From: Actinomycetes bacterium
GTDB taxonomy: Bacteria > Actinomycetota > Acidimicrobiia > Acidimicrobiales > RAAP-2
Length of the DNA stretch: 13,996 bases
NCBI GenBank assembly: GCA_021777285.1
Contig: JAJYDR010000053.1
Location: forward strand, 1-13,996
Direction: 5' to 3'
Positions 7,547 to 13,996 of this stretch are shown here, piece by piece. The stretch's first letter is position 1; each line of letters starts with the position of its first letter. The notes under the pieces are model-generated. The model saw only the letters and a list, made by a program, of their open reading frames with translations, made no database searches and was not told where the DNA came from. The position numbers and the translations under genes are program-made.

Positions 7547-9229
7547 ATGAAAACACAGATGAGGCCACACAGTGTCTGGCTTGGGATCGCGGCCGCGATG
7601 GTGGGACTCTCCCTGACCCCCACCATCGCGGTCGCGTCGGGTGCGGGGGCTAGCGGTATCGACAGTTCGCCGCACGCCAAAACGGCGGCGCACGGCGTGC
7701 TCACCATCCAGGGCAACACGAACAACGTCTTGAACCTTAACCCGTTCGTCGGGGGCGATCTCGGCGTCAACCTGGTGTACAACAGCCTTGAGTTGTTGAA
7801 TCCCGTGAACGGGTCCCTGGCCCCGGAGCTTGCCACGAGTTTCACGGCGCCCAACGCGACGACACTCACCTACACGATCCGGCGTGGAGTGAAGTGGAGT
7901 AACGGCAAGGCGTTCACGCCGGCTGACGTCGTGGGGACGTTCAAGCTGCTCAAGAAGTTTCCCGCGCTCGACACCGGCGGGGTTTGGTCCGTTGTCACGT
8001 CGGTGTCCGACGCCGGCAACAAGGTCACCTTCAGGCTGAAGACACCGGACGTTCCGCTACGCCAAGTGATCTCCGGGGTGCCGATCGTTCCGAGCGCGAT
8101 CTGGTCGCGCCTGAGCAATCCGGCGACGTTCACCAACACGCATCCCGTGGGCACGGGTCCCTACACGCTTAAGTCCTACGCACCGACCAAGACTGTCTTT
8201 ATGAGGGTCCCGTCGTCGTTCGAAGCGTCGAGCGTGCGTCCAGAGAACGTCGCGTTCGTCGCGGGCCCGTCGACGGGGGCCGCGAACCAGCTGCTCATCG
8301 CGAGTGGTGCCTACGATTTCGCGTACGACAACTTCCCGAACGTGAAGACCGCCTTCGTGGGCCAAGACCCGAAGCACAACGTCTACTGGTTCCCGCCGGG
8401 GGGAGTGATCTCACTGTTCATGAACTTGACCAAGGCGCCGTTCAACAACGTCGACTTCCGCCTGGGTATGTCGTACGCGATCAATCGGTCAGCCGTAGAG
8501 AACGCCGCGCTCTTCGGGCTTGAAGGCGTCGCCCCCCAGACAGGGGCAATGCTGCCGGGACAGGCCGCCTGGACCGACCCGACGATACCGAACAAGGGAT
8601 TGATCCAGCAGAACACCTCGCTGGCACTGTCGTACTTCGCCAAGGCGGGCTACACCCAGCAGAACGGCAAACTCGTGAACTCGGCCGGCACACAGGTGGG
8701 CTTCAATATCAATTGCCCGTTGGGTTGGACCGACTGGAACGGTGCCGCGACGGAGATCGCCAAGGAACTGAATGCCCTCGGCATGAACGTGACTACGAAC
8801 TTTACGGACTACACCGGTTGGGCCAACGGGAACGCGAATGGGACCTACGACGCCAACATTGACGCATTTGGTGGAACGGGAAGCGCGTACTCGACCTACA
8901 ACCCCCAGTTGAACAGCGCCTTTGACGTGCCCCTGAACACGCCGGCGAGCAGCAACATCGAGCACTTCTCGAGCCCGGTGGTGGACCACTACCTCGCGGG
9001 CTTGGCGGCGGCGCGTACCACGGCGGCAGCGACGCCGTGGATCCACGCCCTGACCGACGTGATGTACAACCAGGTTCCGGTGCTCAACCTCTACTACGGC
9101 GGCATGTGGGGCTTGTTCTCCACGCGCCACTGGGTGGGCTGGCCTTCGGCGAAGAATCCGTACACGACGCCGGCAACGTGGAACTATGACCTGCTCGCGA
9201 TCGTGATGCACGTCAAGCCGGTGAAGTAG
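7547..9229 (+). CDS. ABC transporter substrate-binding protein, family 5 (Dpp/Opp type)
   Basis: This 560-residue extracellular binding protein of the peptide/oligosaccharide class (SBP family 5) captures substrate for the permeases encoded next. Family signs are NPFVGGDLGVNLVYNSLELL, LAPELATSF, the TLTYTIRRGVKWSNGKAFTPADVVGTFK block around residues 105-132, HPVGTGPYTLKSY, and FRLGMSYAINR. The start ATG at 7547 follows GAGAAGG at 7534-7540. The N-terminus is a Sec signal (MKTQMRPHSVW, a hydrophobic core, then AVASG near residue 30). No lipobox cysteine is present; the only cysteine is in the middle of the protein. This is unusual for a Gram-positive-type binding protein. Members of this class in other bacteria carry cello-, xylo- or manno-oligosaccharides, and the flanking glycosidases favour a sugar ligand here. 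Confidence 0.93.
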   Translation: MKTQMRPHSVWLGIAAAMVGLSLTPTIAVASGAGASGIDSSPHAKTAAHGVLTIQGNTNNVLNLNPFVGGDLGVNLVYNSLELLNPVNGSLAPELATSFTAPNATTLTYTIRRGVKWSNGKAFTPADVVGTFKLLKKFPALDTGGVWSVVTSVSDAGNKVTFRLKTPDVPLRQVISGVPIVPSAIWSRLSNPATFTNTHPVGTGPYTLKSYAPTKTVFMRVPSSFEASSVRPENVAFVAGPSTGAANQLLIASGAYDFAYDNFPNVKTAFVGQDPKHNVYWFPPGGVISLFMNLTKAPFNNVDFRLGMSYAINRSAVENAALFGLEGVAPQTGAMLPGQAAWTDPTIPNKGLIQQNTSLALSYFAKAGYTQQNGKLVNSAGTQVGFNINCPLGWTDWNGAATEIAKELNALGMNVTTNFTDYTGWANGNANGTYDANIDAFGGTGSAYSTYNPQLNSAFDVPLNTPASSNIEHFSSPVVDHYLAGLAAARTTAAATPWIHALTDVMYNQVPVLNLYYGGMWGLFSTRHWVGWPSAKNPYTTPATWNYDLLAIVMHVKPVK

Positions 9230-9259
9230 CTCCGGGTAGAGACGAAACGGAAGCACTAG

Positions 9260-10261
9260 GTGGGGAGGATGAGGTTGCGGAACGTCGTAGGCAAGTTGGC
9301 GCTGTTCGTTGGCACCCTGTGGGCGGCGCTCACTTTCAACTTCATCCTTCCCCGCCTGATGCCCGGTTCCCCGGCGGACTCAGTGATCGAACGCATGACC
9401 CAGTCGGGCGTCGCCGTGACGGCCGCGATGAAGCGGGCCATTGGAATCCAGTTGGGACTTCCCCACACTTCACTACTGGTTCAGTATGGGGACTACCTGG
9501 CCAATGTCGCTCGCCTTCGCCTGGGTATGTCCACTTCGGTTCCTGGTGAGTCGGTGATGAGGGCGATCGAGGTCGCGGCGCCGTGGTCGCTGGCATTGGT
9601 GGGTTCCACGACGATCGCGACGTTCTTCCTCGGGACGCTGCTGGGCGTCTATGCGGCGTGGCACCGCCAGTCCCGAATCGACCAACTGGTCACCGTTGGT
9701 ACGACGCTGACCTCATCGTTCCCCTCTTTCTGGATCGCGCTGATGCTCCTGTTCTTTTTCGGCTTCAAGCTTCGCTGGTTCCCCCTCGTCGGCGGCTACT
9801 ACCCCGGAGTGACTCCCCATCTGACGTGGAACTTCATGGTGGATGCGTCCTACCACCTGGTGCTGGGGTGGATCGCACTTGTGATCACCGGGCTCTCGGG
9901 GTGGGTCTTTGGAATGCGCAACAACATGGTGACCACCTTCGGGCAGGACTACGTGACCTTCGCGGAGGCCAACGGCTTGAGGGGGCGCAAGGTGGCCCTG
10001 TCTTACGCTGCTCGCAACGCGCTCTTGCCCAACGTGACGAACTTCGCGTTAGCGCTGGGCGGGGCTATCGGGGGTACGGTCCTCATCGAGGACGTCTTCG
10101 GCATACCGGGGATCGGTAGCCTACTCATTCAGGCGATCAACGCTCGGGACTATCCGCTCATGCAGGGCATCTTGCTCTTCACGTCGGTGAGCATGCTCGT
10201 GGCGCTCTTCGCGGTTGACCTGCTTTACACCTGGCTCGACCCGAGGACGCGTGCGCAATGA
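9260..10261 (+). CDS. ABC transporter permease, DppB/OppB type
   Basis: The first inner-membrane subunit of the importer, 333 residues, typical for DppB. The N-terminal helix (LALFVGTLWAALTFNFILPRLMPGSPAD) is the usual DppB opening. Several further hydrophobic helices follow, including TTIATFFLGTLLGVYAAW and FWIALMLLFFFGF. The EAA loop that docks the ATPase is EANGLRGRKVALSYAARNALLPN near residues 235-257. VLIEDVFGIPGIGSLL and the terminal DLLYTWLDPR are also characteristic. I take the GTG at 9260, with GGAAG six bases upstream; an ATG at 9269 is in frame, but the adjacent GGAGG is too close to serve it. The gap to the binding-protein gene is 30 bases with no terminator. Confidence 0.94.
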   Translation: MGRMRLRNVVGKLALFVGTLWAALTFNFILPRLMPGSPADSVIERMTQSGVAVTAAMKRAIGIQLGLPHTSLLVQYGDYLANVARLRLGMSTSVPGESVMRAIEVAAPWSLALVGSTTIATFFLGTLLGVYAAWHRQSRIDQLVTVGTTLTSSFPSFWIALMLLFFFGFKLRWFPLVGGYYPGVTPHLTWNFMVDASYHLVLGWIALVITGLSGWVFGMRNNMVTTFGQDYVTFAEANGLRGRKVALSYAARNALLPNVTNFALALGGAIGGTVLIEDVFGIPGIGSLLIQAINARDYPLMQGILLFTSVSMLVALFAVDLLYTWLDPRTRAQ

Positions 10262-10317
10262 CGCGAATTCGGTTACGGGGCGAGCATCGACAATGCGGCC
10301 ACAGGGAGGCGCGATGA
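10258..10317 (+). CDS. Possible 19-codon coupling ORF between the two permease genes
   Basis: The ATG at 10258 overlaps the dppB-type stop (ATGA). Its own stop at 10315-10317 overlaps the ATG of the next permease (ATGA again). The peptide would be 19 residues and arginine-rich (6 of 19). It has no recognisable domain. It may let ribosomes re-initiate across the 52-base gap rather than make a functional peptide. Chance is quite possible, because ATG overlapping TGA is common in this genome. Confidence 0.25.
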   Translation: MTRIRLRGEHRQCGHREAR

Positions 10318-11252
10318 CTGGACACGCGACGACGCCGGTGCCAGGATCAACCACTGAGGTCGAGTGGCCCGGTGCTCATCGAGAACACGAAGTACCGGCC
10401 AGCATTCGATTCCTTGGCCGCGCCCTCGCGACGCTCTGGGGCAACACGAAGGCGCGCATCGGCCTCATCATCCTCTTCACCCTTATCGTTGTCGCGGTCT
10501 TCGCGCCACTCATCGCCCAGCAGTCGCCAACGGCCAACAATTTCGTGCCCTATCAGAACCCGAACGCGGTCAACTGGTTCGGGACGACCGGCAACGGGCA
10601 GGACGTTTTCGCCCAACTCGTCTACGGCACGCGCGTATCGCTGTTGGTGAGCTTCGTCGCCGGCGCAATCGCTACGGTGCTCGCACTCCTAGTCGGTCTC
10701 GTCGCGGGGTTCCGTCCGGGCATCGTTGACGAGACGCTGATGTACATCACGAACCAGTACATGATCCTGCCGGGGTTGGTCCTGATTATCGTTGTATCGA
10801 CCTACGTGCAGAGCGAGTCGATATGGATCACGATCATCTTCATCGGACTCACCGGCTGGCCCACGGGTGCCAAGGTGATGCGTAGCCAGGCCGTAACGCT
10901 TCGTACCAGCGACTTCGTCAACGCCGCCGTGCTCTCGGGTGAGAGGCTGCTGCGGGTGGCCTTCCGAGAGATTCTGCCGAATATGACATCGCTGGCGGCA
11001 GCCAGTTTCTTCGGGGCGGCGGGTGCCGCGCTCGCCGCGTCGGTCGGACTCGAGTTCTTGGGCATCGGCAACCCCAACACGGTGGCGTGGGGCAACCTGT
11101 TGTACTGGGCCGAGCAGGACAACGCGCTGCTCTCCAAGCAGATCCTGCTCCTCCTGGCACCCGGGATTGCGATCGCGATCTTGGCGGTATCGTTCGCCTT
11201 CATCAACTTTGGCATCGATGCACTGTCCAATCCGCGGCTGAGGGAGCGGTGA
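10314..11252 (+). CDS. ABC transporter permease, DppC/OppC type
   Basis: The second inner-membrane subunit, 312 residues. A hydrophilic N-terminal tail of about 45 residues leads to the first helix, IGLIILFTLIVVAVFAPLIA. The family loop FGTTGNGQDVFAQLVYGTRVSLLV corresponds to the LGTDxxGRDVxSRxxYGxRxSL consensus. The helices include TVLALLVGLVAGF and YMILPGLVLIIVVSTYV. The EAA-type loop is AAVLSGERLLRVAFREILPN, followed by ASVGLEFLGIG and the terminal FINFGIDALSNPRLR. The start ATG at 10314 was chosen because GGGAGG lies at 10303-10308; an ATG at 10293 in the same frame lacks such a site. The TGA at 11250-11252 overlaps the ATG of the ATPase gene. Confidence 0.94.
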   Translation: MTGHATTPVPGSTTEVEWPGAHREHEVPASIRFLGRALATLWGNTKARIGLIILFTLIVVAVFAPLIAQQSPTANNFVPYQNPNAVNWFGTTGNGQDVFAQLVYGTRVSLLVSFVAGAIATVLALLVGLVAGFRPGIVDETLMYITNQYMILPGLVLIIVVSTYVQSESIWITIIFIGLTGWPTGAKVMRSQAVTLRTSDFVNAAVLSGERLLRVAFREILPNMTSLAAASFFGAAGAALAASVGLEFLGIGNPNTVAWGNLLYWAEQDNALLSKQILLLLAPGIAIAILAVSFAFINFGIDALSNPRLRER

Positions 11253-12244
11253 TGGCGCTCTTGGATGTCACGGGACTGAACGTCGCCTACGCGCCCCAGG
11301 GCGCCGATCGGATATGGGCGGTGCGCGACGTCGACCTGAGTTTCGAGCGAGGGGAGTTTGTCGGGGTGGTGGGCGAGTCCGGTTGCGGGAAGTCATCGCT
11401 GGCCTACGCCCTCGCGAGGATGTTGCGGCCGCCCGCGCGCATCGAGAGTGGCTCAATCGTCTTCGACGGTGTCGACATCAGCACCCTCGATCAGGAGGCG
11501 TTGCGTCAGCATCGTCGCAACGGATTCGCACTCGTCTTGCAGAGCGGAATGAACGCCCTCAACCCGGTGCGCGACGTTCAGCATCACTTCGCGGATGTGC
11601 TGCGAGCCCACGCGGCAGTCGGCGAGCGCTGGAATCGGGCGTCGGTTCGCGAGCGCGCCGCGGAGCTCCTCGAGGGCGTCGGACTCGACGCTGGCGTTCT
11701 CGGCCGGTTCCCCCACGAACTCTCTGGCGGCATGCGCCAGCGGGTCTCCATTGCGATCGCGCTCTCGCTCGAGCCCAAACTCGTGATCTTCGACGAGCCG
11801 ACGACGGCGCTGGACGTCATCGTCCAGCGTTCGGTGATGTCCACGATCAAGAGCCTGCAAGAGGGTCGAGGGTTCACCGCGATCCTCATCACTCATGATC
11901 TGGGCGACGTGCTCGACTCCGCGGACCGGTTGCTCGTCATGTACGCCGGGCGCATCGTCGAGGATCAGCCGACCGTCGACCTGACCCGCGGCGAGCATCA
12001 TCCCTACACCGAGGCGCTACTACGCTGTTTCGCCGATCCGCGGGCGGACGAGGTTGTGCTCGAAGATATCCCGGGCACTCCACCCGACCTCTCGCTGGCT
12101 ATCCCCGGATGCTCCTTCGAGCCGCGGTGCTCGGTGGCGGCGTCCCCCTGCTCGACGACGCAGCCCGTGCTCACACCGCTCGGGAACGGCCGGGTCTCGT
12201 GTCACGTTCGCGCCGGTCTGGTCGAGGGAGCCAGTCGTGGGTAA
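11252..12244 (+). CDS. ABC transporter ATP-binding protein, DppD/OppD type
   Basis: One of two ATPases energising the importer, 330 residues. Walker A GESGCGKS is at residues 41-48, the signature LSGGMRQRV precedes Walker B LVIFDEPTTALD, and the switch histidine lies in ITHDL. The C-terminal oligopeptide/dipeptide extension is present: HPYTEALL, IPGTPPDL, then the cysteine pattern GCSFEPRCSVAASPC with a further Cys near the end. The Q-loop reads LQSGMNALNPV, where the family usually has FQDPMTSLNPV or FQEPMTSLNPV. The glutamine is kept, the following acidic residue is serine, and the proline is glycine. The start ATG at 11252 overlaps the permease stop, and GAGGGAG lies just upstream. It overlaps the next ATPase gene by 8 bases. 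Confidence 0.95.
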   Translation: MALLDVTGLNVAYAPQGADRIWAVRDVDLSFERGEFVGVVGESGCGKSSLAYALARMLRPPARIESGSIVFDGVDISTLDQEALRQHRRNGFALVLQSGMNALNPVRDVQHHFADVLRAHAAVGERWNRASVRERAAELLEGVGLDAGVLGRFPHELSGGMRQRVSIAIALSLEPKLVIFDEPTTALDVIVQRSVMSTIKSLQEGRGFTAILITHDLGDVLDSADRLLVMYAGRIVEDQPTVDLTRGEHHPYTEALLRCFADPRADEVVLEDIPGTPPDLSLAIPGCSFEPRCSVAASPCSTTQPVLTPLGNGRVSCHVRAGLVEGASRG

Positions 12245-13157
12245 CTCGCGGGCATCGGTGCAGACCACGGGGTCGTCGCCCAGGGCGTCACTTACTGTCG
12301 AACACGTGTCCAAGACGTATCTGGTGCATCGTGGCGCCCGTGGGACACACCCTGCCGTCGACGACGTGTCCTTCGAGATTGCTCCCGGTGCGTCTCTCGG
12401 ACTGGTGGGAGCGAGCGGGAGCGGCAAGAGCACGCTGGCCAAGATGATCCTCGGTACGGATCGCCCCACATCGGGTCAGATCCACTACGGCGATCTGGCA
12501 ATTGAGCGGATCCGCCGCCGCGAGCTTCGTACGCTCCACCGTCGCGTGCAGATGGTCTTCCAGGACCCCTACGGCGCCCTCAATCCGATGCACACGGTTG
12601 AGTATGTCGTCAGTCGACCCTGCATCAACTTCCTCGGACTGTCCCGGAGCGCAGCGTTGGCGAGGACCCACGAATTACTCGAAGCGGTGGGACTCGTTCC
12701 CACCGCCCAGTTCGCGAAAAAGCTACCTCACCAGCTCTCGGGCGGTCAGCGTCAACGCGTGGTCATCGCTCGCGCCCTCGCCTCAGAACCAGAGCTCATC
12801 GTCGCCGACGAGCCGGTGTCAATGCTGGACGTGTCGATGCGCGCGGGTATCTTGAAACTGCTCGCCACATTGCGTGAGGAACGCAATATCAGCCTTCTCT
12901 ACATCACCCATGACTTACTCAGCGCACGAGTTATCACCGATCAGATCCTGGTCCTCAACGAGGGGCAGGTTGTCGAGCGAGGCGAGACCAAACACGTGCT
13001 CCAGCATCCGACACACGAGTACACGGTGCGTCTGCTCGATGCCGTGACGACGTCGGCTCTGCGGCGCGAGGACGCGGGATTGGGTCAGAGGTCGAGCGAT
13101 GAGTGTCCAGTCACGACGGTGGATGAGTCGGAGCGGGCACAGCCTGGGGCCACCTGA
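12237..13157 (+). CDS. ABC transporter ATP-binding protein, DppF/OppF type
   Basis: The partner ATPase, 306 residues. Walker A GASGSGKS is at 58-65, the Q-loop is FQDPYGALNPM, the signature is LSGGQRQRVVIARAL, Walker B is LIVADEPVSMLDV, and the switch is ITHDL. The start is GTG at 12237, served by GAGGGAG seven bases upstream and overlapping the previous gene's end; no ATG fits better. After HPTHEYTVRLLDAV the protein ends in a short hydrophilic tail and lacks the C-terminal cysteine motif seen in its partner. DppF-type subunits often carry one, so this is a shortened form. It is the last tightly packed gene of the importer block. Confidence 0.95.
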   Translation: MGNSRASVQTTGSSPRASLTVEHVSKTYLVHRGARGTHPAVDDVSFEIAPGASLGLVGASGSGKSTLAKMILGTDRPTSGQIHYGDLAIERIRRRELRTLHRRVQMVFQDPYGALNPMHTVEYVVSRPCINFLGLSRSAALARTHELLEAVGLVPTAQFAKKLPHQLSGGQRQRVVIARALASEPELIVADEPVSMLDVSMRAGILKLLATLREERNISLLYITHDLLSARVITDQILVLNEGQVVERGETKHVLQHPTHEYTVRLLDAVTTSALRREDAGLGQRSSDECPVTTVDESERAQPGAT

Positions 13158-13549
13158 GCGAGGTAGCCGGGATGCCCCGCCACGAGGACGCCGAGATGCT
13201 CGAGGGGAGTTGCCTGACGCTCGCGCGACAACGGTTCCCAAGCGCTATTCGACCCAGGTCGGCGCGCTCGCTCGCCGGTACGTCGTGGAGAATGAGAAGA
13301 GGACGTAGCGACGCGCGGCCGTTGGTGCAATCACGAGGAGGGTGTGGTTGATGCGGGACGCCGATCCACGGTGTCGACGCACGAGGTTGGCGCGTTGTAT
13401 CCCCTCTTGCCACGTTGTTGGGCCCACATCACAATTCGCGGACCGACCACCGTGGTGCGACGGGCACCCATGATCACAGTGTCGCGAACAGTACCGACTT
13501 CGCGCTTCGCTGAGAACCACCGCCTGTTCTCACCGACAAGGAGGAGACC
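13158..13549 (+). other. 392-bp gap between importer and beta-glucuronidase genes
   Basis: No known gene is recognised. Short open frames exist (for example 13172-13351, and one from GTG 13344 that sits behind a good GAGGAGG at 13334-13340 but overlaps uidA by 46 bases). None shows family features. An operator-like AAGCGCTA at 13240-13247 matches 7 of 8 core bases of the operators near 4573-4600. No convincing promoter pair or terminator was found. The gap could hold an internal regulatory site or a decayed gene. Confidence 0.45.
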
Positions 13550-13996
13550 GTGCTCTATCCCCGGGAATCGTCAACCCGCGATGTCAAGGACTTAAGAGGC
13601 GTCTGGCACTTCAAGGTGGACTGGCACGCCGAGGGTGAACGCGAGGGCTGGAGTTTTCGCAGCCTTGAGGATCCAATACTGATGTCGGTGCCCGCCAGCT
13701 ACAACGACATCACTCAAGACGCACGACTTCGCGATCACGTTGGTGCCGTGTGGTACGAGAGGAAGTTCGTCGTGCCGTCCTCATGGAGTGGCCTTCGGAC
13801 CGTCGTGCAGGTAGGCAGTGCGACTCACAACGCCACAATGTGGTTCAATGGGCATCAGATCGCGCAACACCGAGGGGGGTTCTTGCCCTTCGAGGGCGAT
13901 GCCACGCCCCATACCCTCTGTGGCCGGGAGAACCGCCTGACGATCAAAGTTGACAATGAACTGGACTGGACTACTCTCCCCCCGGGGATGCTCGAC
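13550..13996 (+). CDS. uidA: Beta-glucuronidase, GH2 (3'-truncated by window edge)
   Basis: The first 149 codons of a GH2 enzyme that hydrolyses terminal beta-D-glucuronides. The start is GTG at 13550, preceded by AAGGAGGAG at 13538-13546. The frame is open to the last base. The translation aligns through its whole length with the N-terminal jelly-roll domain of E. coli UidA: MLYPRESSTRDVKDLRGVW, VPASYND, VGAVWYERKFVVP, VGSATHNATMWFNGHQI, HRGGFLPFEGDATP and the NELDWTTLPPGM block correspond to MLRPVETPTREIKKLDGLW, VPGSFND, GNVWYQREVFIP, TPFEADVTP and NELNWQTIPPGM. The catalytic glutamates of GH2 lie far downstream, outside the window. There is no signal peptide, so it is cytoplasmic. Its place after the importer suggests it removes glucuronic acid from the imported substrate. 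Confidence 0.92.
   Translation, partial: MLYPRESSTRDVKDLRGVWHFKVDWHAEGEREGWSFRSLEDPILMSVPASYNDITQDARLRDHVGAVWYERKFVVPSSWSGLRTVVQVGSATHNATMWFNGHQIAQHRGGFLPFEGDATPHTLCGRENRLTIKVDNELDWTTLPPGMLD

Noticed and set aside
8489..9256. 255-codon open frame on the minus strand antisense to the binding-protein gene
   Set aside because: Low-complexity, arginine/histidine/valine-rich translation with no family pattern; it is the third-position shadow of a clear GC-rich gene.
13344..13595. Open frame from GTG 13344 behind a good GAGGAGG
   Set aside because: It overlaps uidA by 46 bases and its translation matches no family I know; kept only as a remark in the gap entry.

Overview
The window looks like chromosomal DNA of a GC-rich bacterium, most likely an actinobacterium. 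The support is high-GC codon use, GTG starts, dense ATGA/TGATG gene overlaps, an actinobacterial-looking TPP riboswitch with an extra hairpin after its CTGAGA box, and a transposon ATPase remnant of a type common in that phylum. The genus cannot be named from the sequence; an Acidimicrobiia-like organism is a guess. The window is cut inside a gene at both ends.

Region 1 (1-2536, + strand) is a thiamine biosynthesis operon. It holds the C-terminal half of thiC (HMP-P synthase), then thiM (hydroxyethylthiazole kinase) and thiE (thiamine-phosphate synthase), all tightly packed. The expected next gene, thiD, appears only as a decayed N-terminal fragment starting at an ATGA overlap with thiE.

Region 2 (about 2537-3006) is a scar. 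A perfect 7-2-7 inverted repeat lies at the point where the thiD similarity fades. Next comes, on the minus strand, the last 65 residues of an ExeA/TniB-like AAA ATPase of a transposon. The remaining 223 bases hold nothing I recognise.

Region 3 (3007-4425, - strand) encodes an MFS transporter of the metabolite:H+ symporter type directly behind a well-formed TPP riboswitch. It is therefore probably a carrier for thiamine or one of its precursors.

Region 4 (4546-13996, + strand) is a carbohydrate-uptake operon that starts at a TTGACA promoter overlapped by two AAGCGCTT palindromes, the probable sites of the LacI-family repressor encoded first. After lacI come an intracellular GH39 glycosidase with an N-terminal FN3-like domain, and a complete Dpp/Opp-type ABC importer (solute-binding protein, two permeases, two ATPases). 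After a 392-bp gap comes the N-terminal part of a GH2 beta-glucuronidase (uidA-like), which runs off the end. The simplest reading is that a uronic-acid-containing oligosaccharide or glycoconjugate is imported intact, cut in the cytoplasm by GH39 (beta-xylosidase or alpha-L-iduronidase-type activity) and GH2 beta-glucuronidase, and that the repressor releases the operon when the sugar is present. The true substrate is unknown. This locus is the best candidate here for an undescribed system.
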